Assembly: GCA_947589295.1 (NCBI GenBank)
Contig: CANQBZ010000004.1
Span: 1-64,000, forward strand
Direction of reading: 5' to 3'
From: an uncultured Akkermansia sp.
Lineage (GTDB): Bacteria > Verrucomicrobiota > Verrucomicrobiia > Verrucomicrobiales > Akkermansiaceae
DNA: 64,000 nucleotides
A program made the translations under genes and the position numbers. Below, one piece after another: positions 32,847 to 42,422 of this stretch (positions are counted from its first letter, which is position 1; each line of letters starts with the position of its first letter). The notes below the pieces were generated by a model. The model was not told where the DNA came from and made no database searches. It saw only the letters and a list, made by a program, of their open reading frames with translations.

Positions 32847-35800
32847 ATGAAAATCATTACCTCATTTTCCGCTATTCTGACACTCGCGCTTCTTGCAGCT
32901 CCTCTCACCAGTTGGGCTCAGGATCCTGCGGCGGAGTTCAAAGTGGTGCAGCAGTTGCGCGCGGAGAAAAAGCCGGCTGACGCTTTGAAGCATATTGAGA
33001 AGGTCCTGGCTTTCGTTGCTAATCCAAACTCGCGCGTTGGTTCGCAGTTTGCGTACTTCGCGCCTTTTTTCCTGTGGCAGAAAGGCGGTGTGTTGTGCGA
33101 CATGGGCGACTATGATAAGGCGTGCGAAGTGTACAAGGACATCAACACGAATCCTGCTTACAAGGACCGCTCCCTGATAAAGAGCTCAAAAGTGCTTCCA
33201 GGATGGGATGATGAGGGGTACGCGCCCTTGCTCACGATGGCTCTTTTCCAGCAGGGGCTCACGCGCTACCAGCAAGCGACCGGCTCCAATGGCAAACCCG
33301 GCAACCCTGAGGCGTACGAACAGTGCATACCTCTCTTGGAAGACTACCTGGAGCTCTACGAAACCAACAAGGTCTCTCGCCGCGAAAAGAAAATGAAATT
33401 GGACGGCCAGGTGTGCGTGTTACTCCTACAATCATACCTGCTTAAGAAGTCGCCGGATTTCGCCAAAGCAGCACCTTTCATGGAGCGCATGGGCAAGGCG
33501 AAAGCAGCTTTGCCGGACGATTTGGTGATGAACGCCTTGGGTACTGTCATGCGCATTGCTACCGAGAATCCGCAGTACATTGAATGGGGCTCCAAGATGA
33601 TTGATTCTAACCCCGGCAGTTTCCATGTGGCACCTCACCGCATTGCTCCGTTTATCGGCAACCTCTACAACTTTGGGGTTCGTGCCGTGCAACTTGCGGA
33701 GGAGGGACTCAAGGCTGGCAATATGGACCAGGCACTTGCTGCTATGCGCACCGCCAATACGATTTTTGGCATTATGCCCGATACCGTGGAGGCTCGTGAT
33801 TCTCTCATGGGCGTGGTCAAGCTCGTGGGGGGCTCATCGCGTCCGCTCGTCGATAAAGCTATGGGTATATCCTACTCTGCCGACCGCAGCAAGTCTTATG
33901 CAGAGAGCCTCACTCAAATTATCGATGACAACACTCAGCTTGAGGCCTACACTGGTCTGAGTCTTGCCAACTCGGCCATGCGCATGGGCTCAAGTCGTCT
34001 CGCTAAGGCCGGTATCAAGCTAATCATTGAGCGTTACCCCCACCTGCGCCAGAAAGATAAAGAGCTGCGCGATGTCAACTATTTGCAGTACTCTCAGCTT
34101 TGCCGCGCCACAGGGGACGATGAAACTGCGCTTAAGTACGAGGAAAAGATCAACCCTGAAAATGTCGGCAAAGGCAACAAGAATGTGGTGGCTATCAACA
34201 AAATGATTCGTCTCACCAAAGAAAAACAATGGGACCGCGTGATCCCCGTTGCCAATGAGGTGCTTGCCGGCTTATCCAAAGACGCAGATGCACTGAATTA
34301 CGTGAGCGCCTGTTTCACCAAAATTGCCGCCAACTACTACTTGAAGCGCATGGAGGAAGTGGTGCGGGAAGGCACAGAGTTGTTTAACTCCGGTCTCCTT
34401 ACCGCCAAAGCCGATGGACTCACGCCGGAGCAAGTGCGCAATTATGAACCGCAGGCCATGTACTTTGTCATGGATGCCTACAAGGAACTCGGCGCCAAAG
34501 ATCCGAAAAATTACGACAAGGCCATTGCCATTGCCGACTCTTTCACTCAGAAATATCCCTCCATTAACCTAGAGGACAATGCCATGGCTCCCAATGTGTA
34601 CTTTGATGCCATAACTGTGCTGTTGAAGCGTCGTGGACATGGAAAAGAAGCTGAGGATAAGGCTGATCTCAAAAAGGCCCTTGTCTTTTGTGATGTGATC
34701 GCGAAAAATTGGAAAGATCACGAACTCTATCCCTCATCCCGCTTGCTTGCCGGCAGCATCCTCATCAACGGCGAGGATGATGCCGTAAAACCCCAGGGTA
34801 TCGAAGTGCTTGAGCAGTGTGTTGAGGCGGCTCTTAAATTGCCGGAGGGCAAGGGCAGGGCAGTGGCCTCTAATGCCCTCTTCTGGCTTGCTTCCTACGC
34901 TCCGGAATATCCACGTGAGGGAGAGGATGAAGCGGCTTTCGCTGCGCGTGTAAAGGGCTACTTTGATACTTTCTGGAACCAGGTGGATGCCGAAGGGGAC
35001 GACTATGCGTTGCAGATGGCCTCGTTGCAGCTCTCGCGCTCTTTGGCCACCAAGGACCCTGCTGCATATGAATCCGCGTTGGCTAATGCGCAGAAGGTCA
35101 TCGCTCGCGAGGCGGCTTACTACTTCAAGAACGATATACACAACCCTGAGCTTGAGCTTACCATTAATTCGTATGTTGAATCTTACGTCAATGGTGAAAA
35201 GGATATTCACAATAAAGTGCTCACCCTTGAAGAAAAGACAGAGCATCTTACCAACTTCCCGGGTATTGATCCGCAGGATAAGTACACGAACGCCATCTTG
35301 CGCATGGCCTTGCTCAATTCGATGAATGAAGCCATGGTGTCTGCCAAACGAGCTGGTAAGACGGAGGAAGCGACTAATCTGGAGCGTGATATTGCCCGAT
35401 CATTCCGCCAGATGCGCGACGCTTTCAAGCCGGATGATCTCACCAACTTCATCTGTGTGCAGGTAGGTAACTTCGAGATTAATTACGCGCGCCGCTTCCG
35501 TCCCGGCAGTCCGGAACGCAAGCAGGAAGTTGAGGTGGCTCTCACGTATTTTTCCAAGGTTTTAGAGCGTGCTAAGGATTACCAAAACGAGGCCAACCTT
35601 GGCAAGGCTCAGGCACTCTCTCTTTCAGATGATCCGGCGGCCCAGCAGCAGGCTCTCACTCTCTTCTCTAAGCTCGCATCTGCTCAGGATCCAGCTGTAG
35701 TTGGCCCAGCGCTTATCGGCTTGACCGATCTGAATATGAATACTGGAAACTACAAAGGCGCCGTGGAGAGTGCAGGCAAGTTCATGAATGTGCGCGGGGG

Positions 35801-36221
35801 CGGTACTCCTCGCGAACGCTTGGAAATGATGCTCAAGCTTGCCGAGGCTTTCTGTGCATCGGGCGAGGTTCAGAAAGGTATTCAGACCTATGTCAACCTC
35901 TACAGTCAGAATCGCGGTAATATTTCCTTCTCTGCGCCTGCGGTGAAGGGCATCATGACCCAGCTCTGGAAACGCAATACGCCCGCTAGCGGAGATCGCC
36001 TGCAGAATACCTTTAAGCAGTCCGATCACTGGCGTGCATGGAACACAGGCCGCGACTACGTAAATCAAATCCGGCGCGCTGGCATCGACAAAAAGATGTC
36101 GCCGTCCGAGCGCGATTTATTCAACGAAGTTGTGCTGCTTGTAGAGGAGTACGCCAAGGATGGGGCGGTCCAGCGCGAGGAAAAGGAGAAAAACGATTTC
36201 CAGTCTAAGCTTGGCAAGTAA
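32847..36221 (+). CDS. Large secreted helical-repeat (TPR-like) protein
   Basis: A 1124-residue protein with a signal peptide (ILTLALLAAPLTSWAQ). Nearly all of it is helical and TPR-like, for example VVQQLRAEKKPADALKHIEKVL and QGIEVLEQCVEAALKLPEGK. I recognise no catalytic motif. It lies in the exbB-exbD-exbD operon 112 bp after the second exbD, so it may be the periplasmic effector or scaffold of that proton-driven motor. The start is ATG 32847. The C terminus is charged (EEKEKNDFQSKLGK). Confidence 0.8.
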   Translation: MKIITSFSAILTLALLAAPLTSWAQDPAAEFKVVQQLRAEKKPADALKHIEKVLAFVANPNSRVGSQFAYFAPFFLWQKGGVLCDMGDYDKACEVYKDINTNPAYKDRSLIKSSKVLPGWDDEGYAPLLTMALFQQGLTRYQQATGSNGKPGNPEAYEQCIPLLEDYLELYETNKVSRREKKMKLDGQVCVLLLQSYLLKKSPDFAKAAPFMERMGKAKAALPDDLVMNALGTVMRIATENPQYIEWGSKMIDSNPGSFHVAPHRIAPFIGNLYNFGVRAVQLAEEGLKAGNMDQALAAMRTANTIFGIMPDTVEARDSLMGVVKLVGGSSRPLVDKAMGISYSADRSKSYAESLTQIIDDNTQLEAYTGLSLANSAMRMGSSRLAKAGIKLIIERYPHLRQKDKELRDVNYLQYSQLCRATGDDETALKYEEKINPENVGKGNKNVVAINKMIRLTKEKQWDRVIPVANEVLAGLSKDADALNYVSACFTKIAANYYLKRMEEVVREGTELFNSGLLTAKADGLTPEQVRNYEPQAMYFVMDAYKELGAKDPKNYDKAIAIADSFTQKYPSINLEDNAMAPNVYFDAITVLLKRRGHGKEAEDKADLKKALVFCDVIAKNWKDHELYPSSRLLAGSILINGEDDAVKPQGIEVLEQCVEAALKLPEGKGRAVASNALFWLASYAPEYPREGEDEAAFAARVKGYFDTFWNQVDAEGDDYALQMASLQLSRSLATKDPAAYESALANAQKVIAREAAYYFKNDIHNPELELTINSYVESYVNGEKDIHNKVLTLEEKTEHLTNFPGIDPQDKYTNAILRMALLNSMNEAMVSAKRAGKTEEATNLERDIARSFRQMRDAFKPDDLTNFICVQVGNFEINYARRFRPGSPERKQEVEVALTYFSKVLERAKDYQNEANLGKAQALSLSDDPAAQQQALTLFSKLASAQDPAVVGPALIGLTDLNMNTGNYKGAVESAGKFMNVRGGGTPRERLEMMLKLAEAFCASGEVQKGIQTYVNLYSQNRGNISFSAPAVKGIMTQLWKRNTPASGDRLQNTFKQSDHWRAWNTGRDYVNQIRRAGIDKKMSPSERDLFNEVVLLVEEYAKDGAVQREEKEKNDFQSKLGK

Positions 36222-36260
36222 TCACCCCATAGGAACCAATAAATTACAGACCCTATCGAC

Positions 36261-37292
36261 ATGAAAACAATTCACGTTCTCGTTCTGTTTACCGGGTTGT
36301 TTACAACGCTGCCTCGGTCGGTGGCGCAAGAACAGCAGGCCCCGGCTCCAACCATGCTTGTTGCCCAAGTTCAAGCATCCAAGGGTAAGACACATCGCAT
36401 GCAGATACTGGCACCTCCTTCGGTGACCAAAGGAGCTTTTCTCCGTCTCGTGTCGCGCGATGAACCCCCCGTGCTTGACCAAGCGAAAAATTACAAGCTT
36501 TTCTTCATTGAAACACCGGCTGATTTGGCTGGTGCGCTGCACTCCTATTCCAATGATGAGTTTAGCTCTGCCAAACGGCAGCTTGCCCGTGTCCGCGCTA
36601 CCTACTCCGCGTTTGCTGGTCTCCCCGGTAACCCCGCTACCATGGCTGCACTCATGGAACTCAGCTGCAATGCTCGAGCCATGGATTGGGATGGCTTGGG
36701 CAAGGCGGCCGCTGATTTCCCTTCTCCTAAATTCTTGGAGGCTCCAGAACGTGCCAAGGTGGAAGCGGCTGCCATCCTCAGCAAGGTTAGCGATGACCCC
36801 GCCACTGCGGATGACCGCCAAAAGGAAGCGGAGCAGGCTATTGCCTCTGCCACTAAAGCGCCTGACACTACCTCGGAAGTGTACGCGTGGTTGAAGTATG
36901 CGCTTGGTCGCGCTCTGGCTAGCAAAGTACCTGTGGCAGAGCTTCAAAAAGGCATCAGCGCTGAGCATGAGAAAATCGCGAGTTCGGCGGTGGACGCGTA
37001 CTGTGAGGCTGTGGCGTCGGCCCATGGACGTTTTATGGAAATCCCAGTTGATGCCATGCACCGCGCGTTTCGGATTCTTTGGGCAATGCCAGGGGTAAAA
37101 AGTTATGCGTCCAAGGCGAAGAAAATGGATAAAAAGGTATGGGAAACGGCTCCTTACAATTTCCGCGATGCTGTGGCTCTAGCCTACTTATTGCGCAATG
37201 TATATGCTCCTGCTCTCAAGGATGAAGCGCTGAGTAGCGCATGCTCGCTGTATTTCAACGAGCAACTAAGTCCGAAAAAGACGGGTAAGTAA
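36261..37292 (+). CDS. Secreted protein of the ExbBD operon, unknown function
   Basis: A 343-residue protein with a signal peptide (LVLFTGLFTTLPRSVAQ). The first 70 mature residues are a small beta-like domain (MLVAQVQASKGKTHRMQILA, AFLRLVSRDE), the rest is helical and resembles the repeat protein upstream (TYSAFAGLPGNPATMAALME). It lies 39 bp after that gene and ends at the operon terminator. I do not know a family. Confidence 0.75.
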   Translation: MKTIHVLVLFTGLFTTLPRSVAQEQQAPAPTMLVAQVQASKGKTHRMQILAPPSVTKGAFLRLVSRDEPPVLDQAKNYKLFFIETPADLAGALHSYSNDEFSSAKRQLARVRATYSAFAGLPGNPATMAALMELSCNARAMDWDGLGKAAADFPSPKFLEAPERAKVEAAAILSKVSDDPATADDRQKEAEQAIASATKAPDTTSEVYAWLKYALGRALASKVPVAELQKGISAEHEKIASSAVDAYCEAVASAHGRFMEIPVDAMHRAFRILWAMPGVKSYASKAKKMDKKVWETAPYNFRDAVALAYLLRNVYAPALKDEALSSACSLYFNEQLSPKKTGK

Positions 37293-37314
37293 CCTGTTGA
37301 CTTCCTAGTTTTGG

Positions 37315-37354
37315 GCAGGTGAGGAATTCGAACGCGATCTTCACCTGCTTTTTT
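37315..37354 (+). terminator. Terminator of the exbB operon
   Basis: GCAGGTGA pairs with TCACCTGC around an 18-nt loop and is followed by TTTTTT. Confidence 0.85.
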
Positions 37355-37383
37355 GCTGGTTATTACATACACATTTTACAGTC

Positions 37384-37869
37384 ATGCACGATATGATCGT
37401 CCGACTCTATGGGCTGCCAGAGATAGGAGAGCTCACTTCTGCTTTGGCACGGCGCGGTATCCGCATCCGCCGCTGCATGCCCTATGAGCTGCTCACCCTG
37501 CAACGGTGGGTATCTGCCAACTTTAGTCCCAAATGGGTGAGCGAGGCAACTGTTGCCATGACCCATCAGCCGCCCGGGTGCCTGATTGCCACGCACGACT
37601 CTGCTATTCTAGGTTTTGTGTGCATCGATGCCACTATGCGCGGTTTCCTTGGACCTATGGGGTTAATTGAGACGGCACGAGGGCAGGGCTTGGGGCGTCT
37701 GCTACTGCTCACGGCACTGCATGAGATGCACCACCTGGGATACGCCTATGCTATCCTTGGCGGGGTCGGACCGGCGGATTTTTATCGGAAGGTCGCTGCT
37801 GCGCAGGATATTCCTGACTCTACACCCGGTATCTACGAAGATTTGCTGCCAGACTCCCCCGTTGGTTGA
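37384..37869 (+). CDS. GNAT-family N-acetyltransferase
   Basis: A 161-residue protein with the acetyl-CoA binding motif ETARGQGLGRLLLLTALHEM and a strand FVCIDATMRGFLGPMGL before it. The end (GVGPADFYRKVA) fits GNAT motif B. The substrate is unknown. The start may be ATG 37384 or 37393. The gene lies alone after the exbB operon terminator. Confidence 0.75.
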   Translation: MHDMIVRLYGLPEIGELTSALARRGIRIRRCMPYELLTLQRWVSANFSPKWVSEATVAMTHQPPGCLIATHDSAILGFVCIDATMRGFLGPMGLIETARGQGLGRLLLLTALHEMHHLGYAYAILGGVGPADFYRKVAAAQDIPDSTPGIYEDLLPDSPVG

Positions 37870-37944
37870 ACCCTTTGCTCTTCTCCCTGCAACCGTCGCT
37901 GAAAAAGATTTTTTATTTTCCTTTTACTTTTCTCTTTCTTTACC

Positions 37945-37973
37945 TTGACACAGTTCCCGATTCTTGCTAAAGT
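37945..37973 (+). promoter_or_regulatory. Strong sigma70 promoter of the 240-aa lipoprotein gene
   Basis: TTGACA (37945-37950), 17-bp spacer, TAAAGT (37968-37973), 28 bp before the ATG at 38002. The -35 box is a perfect consensus. Confidence 0.7.
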
Positions 37974-38001
37974 GCAATAGAAGCACTACTTCACTCGATC
38001 C

Positions 38002-38724
38002 ATGAAACGTACTATCTTTGTAGCATCTTGCGCTGTCTTGGTCTCTCTTACGTTCAACTCCTGCCAGAAAGAGAACAAGAGCGTTGTAGACCTTGCTCGC
38101 GAGCTTACAACCGAACTTCAGGCCATTACCGATTCTGCCTCAGCCAATGCTCATGCACCCCGCGTTGCTGTACTCAATAAGCGTTTTGAGGAGGCTAAAG
38201 TACGCGTTTTTGCCCTCAATGGTACGGCGCTCTATCGCAGTGCTGGCAGTAATTCGGAAAATGTTGGCTCCGACTACGCGGACGCTATCAAGGTTTTAGC
38301 TCGTGAGATTGGACGAGTGCGCGCCAGCTTTCCTTCCACCAGCAGCGATGGCGATGTCGATCCTGACCGCCTCTTGATCACTATTGCCCAAGTTCAAGGC
38401 TCCAATGGCACCCCAGATGAGCTCAAGCAGGAAGGATTGCGCTACATGCAGGATATGAATACACCGCATGAAACGCCCGGCGATTTTCCCGAATACTACG
38501 GCTCTGAGAAGTTGCATGACGCTTTGGCTTACCGAGCATCTGTGACAGCGGCTTCCAATGTCAAGTTTGATTCGGATGCTGATGTGCCTGCCGTGCCCGC
38601 ACTCAGCGATGAGCCGCAGGAGGTCCCTACCGCCACTACTCACCAAGAGGACGGCGATGATGCTCCCTCCGGCGGTGATGCCGATGCATCGGAAACAGAT
38701 GATACCGGGGATGACGACCTTTGA
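38002..38724 (+). CDS. Lipoprotein with acidic tail, unknown function
   Basis: A 240-residue protein with a signal peptide and lipobox (VLVSLTFNSCQK). The body is helical (VVDLARELTTELQAITDSAS) and the last 40 residues are extremely acidic (DGDDAPSGGDADASETDDTG). No family recognised. A strong promoter suggests it is abundant. Codon use is like its neighbours. Confidence 0.72.
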   Translation: MKRTIFVASCAVLVSLTFNSCQKENKSVVDLARELTTELQAITDSASANAHAPRVAVLNKRFEEAKVRVFALNGTALYRSAGSNSENVGSDYADAIKVLAREIGRVRASFPSTSSDGDVDPDRLLITIAQVQGSNGTPDELKQEGLRYMQDMNTPHETPGDFPEYYGSEKLHDALAYRASVTAASNVKFDSDADVPAVPALSDEPQEVPTATTHQEDGDDAPSGGDADASETDDTGDDDL

Positions 38725-38832
38725 TAGGGGGGCTTTCCCCAGTGGATGGCTTGCGTTGCGGGAATGTGCAGCGCATTCAAGCCGGTGTGAATGTCTGCTG
38801 TTGATTGTTTGCTGTATCTTCTTGTTTTTTGT

Positions 38833-39600
38833 ATGGCTCGCATGCTCTTTACCTGCGCATACGATGGCGCTCCGTGGCATGGTTGGCAGAGCCAGTCAGG
38901 CGGCGGCACCGTGCAGGATTGCATAGAAGCCGCTTTTTCCCGCATTCTTAAGGTTCCGTTACGTATTCACGCTGCCGGTCGCACTGATGCTGGGGTGCAT
39001 GCCCTCGCCCAGTGTTTCCATGCAGATATAGCGCAGACTTGTCGCATGGGATCAGATGAGTGGTGCGCTGCCCTCAATGCGTTACTTCCTCCCTCTGTGC
39101 GCATTTTGAGCGTGCTGGCCGTGCCGTCTGATTTCCATGCGCGTTTCAACGCGCGCGGCAAAGAATACGAATACCGCATATGCTGTGATCCCATCTTGCA
39201 GCCGCACCTTGCTGGTCGCGTGTGGCATTATAAACGCCGGTTCAACACAGCCACCCTCCGCCGTGCATTACGCCTCTACTGCGGTGAACACGATTTCCGA
39301 CATTTTGCTGCCCGTCGCGGCAATGAACCCCAGCCCATCCCTCCGACATACTTCGTGCGTACGATATTCTCCGCCTCCTCGACGCGACGGGCCAACCTGC
39401 TCACTATCCGATTCTGCGGCTCGGGATTTTTGTACCGCATGGTGCGCATGATGGTTGGCATGGCAATGCAGGTGGCTTCTGGCGCCGCCCCACTTGATGA
39501 TATTCGGGAGGCGCTTTCGTACCTGCAGTGCAACCCATCCTGCTTCTGCGCGCCGCCCGGTGGACTCTACCTTACTCGCGTGTTCTATGATCTTGAGTAG
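38833..39600 (+). CDS. truA: tRNA pseudouridine(38-40) synthase
   Basis: A 255-residue TruA with the catalytic aspartate in AAGRTDAGVHALAQ. Other motifs are YDGAPWHGWQSQ, ARFNARGKEYEYRI, FRHFAARRG and FLYRMVRMMVG. It modifies the anticodon stem of several tRNAs. The start is ATG 38833 (MARMLFTCAYDG); the ORF extends upstream but without similarity. The usual length is about 250-270 residues. Confidence 0.93.
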   Translation: MARMLFTCAYDGAPWHGWQSQSGGGTVQDCIEAAFSRILKVPLRIHAAGRTDAGVHALAQCFHADIAQTCRMGSDEWCAALNALLPPSVRILSVLAVPSDFHARFNARGKEYEYRICCDPILQPHLAGRVWHYKRRFNTATLRRALRLYCGEHDFRHFAARRGNEPQPIPPTYFVRTIFSASSTRRANLLTIRFCGSGFLYRMVRMMVGMAMQVASGAAPLDDIREALSYLQCNPSCFCAPPGGLYLTRVFYDLE

Positions 39601-39860
39601 AGGGAGACTTCGCGCGCGAGAGTCGCGATATTTCATCGCACTTTTTCATCACTGGAGACGTTGCCCCAAGGGAACATGCAGAAGCTCTCCGATCAGCATC
39701 AATGCTTTGTCCTGCTGTTTTTCTCCCATAATCTCGGGATAGCTTTCGCTTTCGTGTCCACGAATACTGCCTGTTGCTGGTTCCTATTCTTTGCTCCCTC
39801 CCTTGCCCCCAAGCTGCCCAAATCCTTTCTTTCGAGTACGCATGGCGGCAATTGTCGTAT
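39601..39860. other. Intergenic stretch after truA
   Basis: About 320 bp separate truA and the convergent Sel1 gene. Apart from the terminator at its right end I see no gene or RNA signature. The ORFs listed there are not convincing. Confidence 0.5.
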
Positions 39861-39895
39861 AAAAACGCGCGCTACCCTCTTGGTAGCGCGCGTTT
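39861..39895 (-). terminator. Rho-independent terminator of the Sel1-repeat gene
   Basis: ACGCGCGCTACC pairs exactly with GGTAGCGCGCGT around a 5-nt loop; on the minus strand it is followed by TTTTT. Confidence 0.9.
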
Positions 39896-39920
39896 GCGAA
39901 CTATTTTCGCATCTGTTGCT

Positions 39921-40406
39921 TTACATGTCCGTGCTCGTTGAATCTGTCGGGTTCGTCTGTTCTTTCCCGCCATTTTCCTTGCACTGTTCCATGAATTGTT
40001 GGGCCTTTTCTTCATCTTTATCCACACCCTTGCCATGCTCGTACATGTGAGCCAGAGCGCGGCACGCTGTGGGGTTGCCTCCCTTTGCGGCTTTCATAAG
40101 CCCGGGTAGCGCGTGCGCATAGAGCGCCTCCGCTTTCTCCGGGTCCTTTTTTGTACCGTTCACCCCGTTCTCTGTGATGTAGGCTATGGCGTACTGCGCA
40201 ATCGGGTCTCCATTTGCTGCCGCCAATGTCATGGTATCTACATTGATCCAGTATGTCTCGTCGCACGAGGCTCCCGAACCATCCGAACTGCAGGTGATGG
40301 ATGGTGCTGTTGCGTCCTGTCCACCAGGGGTCGTGGTGTTATCCATTGCTCCCATCGCCAGGAAACTACTCAGTGCCGTTGCCGTAATTATTGCTGTCGT
40401 CTTCAT
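39921..40406 (-). CDS. Secreted Sel1-repeat protein
   Basis: A 161-residue protein with a signal peptide-like start (TTAIITATALSSFLAMGA) and two Sel1/TPR-like repeats (AAANGDPIAQYAIAYITENG and AKGGNPTACRALAHMYEHGKGV). Sel1 repeats mediate protein contacts. The start at 40406 (MKTTAIITA) is preferred to 40457. It is transcribed away from the tRNA-Thr-tuf block and ends at a strong terminator. Confidence 0.8.
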   Translation of the reverse strand: MKTTAIITATALSSFLAMGAMDNTTTPGGQDATAPSITCSSDGSGASCDETYWINVDTMTLAAANGDPIAQYAIAYITENGVNGTKKDPEKAEALYAHALPGLMKAAKGGNPTACRALAHMYEHGKGVDKDEEKAQQFMEQCKENGGKEQTNPTDSTSTDM

Positions 40407-40518
40407 AGACCACCAGCATGCGCCTACTTGATCCTTTTCGCAATCTATTTTTACCATCCATTAGTTCACTTTATTTTCTCTCTTCGACAAAAAAATATAT
40501 CTTTTCGCGAAATTGGGA

Positions 40519-40547
40519 TTGACGTGCCGCAAAATGTCGTGTATATT
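40519..40547 (+). promoter_or_regulatory. Promoter of tRNA-Thr and tuf
   Basis: TTGACG (40519-40524), 17-bp spacer, TATATT (40542-40547), 46 bp before the tRNA gene. It fits a strong promoter for the tRNA and elongation factor gene. Confidence 0.7.
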
Positions 40548-40593
40548 CTCCCCGCTTTTCTGTCCCCTCGTGGGATGGCTCTGGAGCGTGATC

Positions 40594-40665
<72 letters not shown>

Positions 40666-40711
40666 TTGATGCTCTGCAAGAATAAGCAGCTCAAACTAAT
40701 ACAATAACATT

Positions 40712-41893
40712 ATGGCTAAAGAAGCATTCCAGCGAACCAAACCCCATGTAAACGTGGGGACAATCGGTCACGTTGACCATGGCAAGACTTCCCTTACGGC
40801 TGCAATTACTAAGGTTCTTGCAGACCAGGGCAAGGCTGAATACAAGGCGTATGACCAAATCGACGGTGCTCCCGAGGAACGCGAGCGCGGTATCACTATT
40901 TCTACCGCTCACGTTGAGTATCAAACCGACAAACGTCACTATGCCCACGTTGACTGCCCCGGGCACGCCGACTATGTGAAGAACATGATCACCGGCGCCG
41001 CTCAGATGGATGGTGCTATCCTTGTCGTGTCTGCCGCGGATGGTCCCATGCCTCAAACGCGCGAGCATATCCTGCTTGCTCGTCAGGTGGGTGTGCCCTA
41101 CATCGTGGTGTACATGAACAAGATGGACCTCGCAGATCCGGAGCTTGCCGAGCTAGTTGAGATGGAAATCCGAGAGCTCCTTTCTTCCTACGACTTCCCA
41201 GGCGACGAGATACCTATTATCAAAGGCTCTGCCGTGAAGGCCCTGGAGGGGGATCCGGACGCGGTTAAGTCCATTCTGGACCTCATGGAGGCGGTTGATA
41301 CTTACATCCCGACTCCTGAGCGCCCCGTTGATAAACCTTTCCTCATGCCGGTGGAGGACGTGTTCTCCATCTCTGGACGCGGCACGGTGGCTACAGGTCG
41401 TATTGAGCGCGGTGTTATCAACAAGATGGAGGAAGTGGAGATCGTGGGTATCAAGCCAACGGTGAAGACGGCCGTGACGGATATTGAGATGTTCCGCAAG
41501 CTGCTCGACAAGGGCGAGGCAGGGGACAACGTAGGTGTGCTGCTGCGTGGCATCAAGAAGGAGGACATCGTTCGCGGGCAAGTGATTGCCAAGCCCGGTT
41601 CGGTCACCCCGCACACTTCTTTTGAGGCTGCAGTGTACGTGCTCACTAAGGAGGAAGGTGGCCGTCATACTCCTTTCTTCGCCAACTACCGCCCGCAGTT
41701 CTACTTCCGCACCACAGACGTAACCGGTACCGTAACTCTGCCTGAGGGCACGGAAATGGTGATGCCCGGTGACAATGTGACCATTGGTGTGGAGCTCATT
41801 ACCCCCATCGCTATGGAAGAGGGTATGCGCTTCGCAATCCGTGAGGGCGGCCGTACGGTAGGTGCTGGCAAGGTCGCTAAGATTAAGGCTTGA
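40712..41893 (+). CDS. tuf: Translation elongation factor Tu
   Basis: A 393-residue EF-Tu that delivers aminoacyl-tRNA to the ribosome. GTPase motifs are [13 protein letters not shown] and NKMD. Domains 2 and 3 are complete, with the end [33 protein letters not shown]. No Shine-Dalgarno is seen before the ATG (AATACAATAACATT), as in most neighbours. Location after tRNA-Thr and before tRNA-Trp-secE-nusG is classical. Confidence 0.98.
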   Translation: MAKEAFQRTKPHVNVGTIGHVDHGKTSLTAAITKVLADQGKAEYKAYDQIDGAPEERERGITISTAHVEYQTDKRHYAHVDCPGHADYVKNMITGAAQMDGAILVVSAADGPMPQTREHILLARQVGVPYIVVYMNKMDLADPELAELVEMEIRELLSSYDFPGDEIPIIKGSAVKALEGDPDAVKSILDLMEAVDTYIPTPERPVDKPFLMPVEDVFSISGRGTVATGRIERGVINKMEEVEIVGIKPTVKTAVTDIEMFRKLLDKGEAGDNVGVLLRGIKKEDIVRGQVIAKPGSVTPHTSFEAAVYVLTKEEGGRHTPFFANYRPQFYFRTTDVTGTVTLPEGTEMVMPGDNVTIGVELITPIAMEEGMRFAIREGGRTVGAGKVAKIKA

Positions 41894-42036
41894 TTAGCAC
41901 TGCTGTAACCAACTCTAACCTCGCACTCAGCTGCGCGTCCTCCTTCTCCGGGTGGCGTGTAGCTGGTGTGGGTGGTTGGGGGCGCTCCATGAGAGGATGA
42001 CAGACCCCGGCTACCTAAAAAATCTCAGAAATCCCT

Positions 42037-42109
42037 AGGGTATTAGCTCAATTGGTAGAGCAGCGGTCTCCAAAACCGCGTGTTGGGAGTTCGAGTCTCT
42101 CATACCCTG
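42037..42109 (+). tRNA. tRNA-Trp (CCA)
   Basis: A 73-nt cloverleaf: acceptor AGGGTAT/ATACCCT with discriminator G, D-arm TAGCTCAATTGGTAGAGC, anticodon loop CTCCAAA on stem GCGGT/ACCGC (anticodon CCA), and T-arm GGGAGTTCGAGTCTCTC. No encoded CCA. It is 48 bp before secE. Confidence 0.95.
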
Positions 42110-42157
42110 CGCTTGCGGTGTCTGCCGCGTACCAAGCTTCACAAACCCTCACTTTCT

Positions 42158-42385
42158 ATGTTTCGCAAGATTTCACTCTTCATTTCCGCGATCAAGAGCG
42201 AGCTGAAGAAGAGCTCTTGGCCGTGGGAGAGCGATCCTAAAATCAAGGGATTTCGCAAGTACCGTGAGCTGTGGAGCTCTACTTTAGTAGTCCTCATCGC
42301 CATGGTATTGCTGGGCGCCTACGTTGCTTTTTTCGACTTCGTTATGGCTCGGGTTGTCACCTGGGCTGTGGAACAGCTATCCTAA
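42158..42385 (+). CDS. secE: Preprotein translocase subunit SecE
   Basis: A 75-residue short-type SecE: an amphipathic start (FISAIKSELKKSSWPW) and one membrane helix (SSTLVVLIAMVLLGAYVAFFDFVM). It clamps SecY. The ORF's upstream 26 codons run over the tRNA-Trp gene, so ATG 42158 is the start. Confidence 0.92.
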   Translation: MFRKISLFISAIKSELKKSSWPWESDPKIKGFRKYRELWSSTLVVLIAMVLLGAYVAFFDFVMARVVTWAVEQLS

Positions 42386-42422
42386 TCATTCTCACAAATA
42401 CTTCTCCTCCCTCCCCCGCCTT

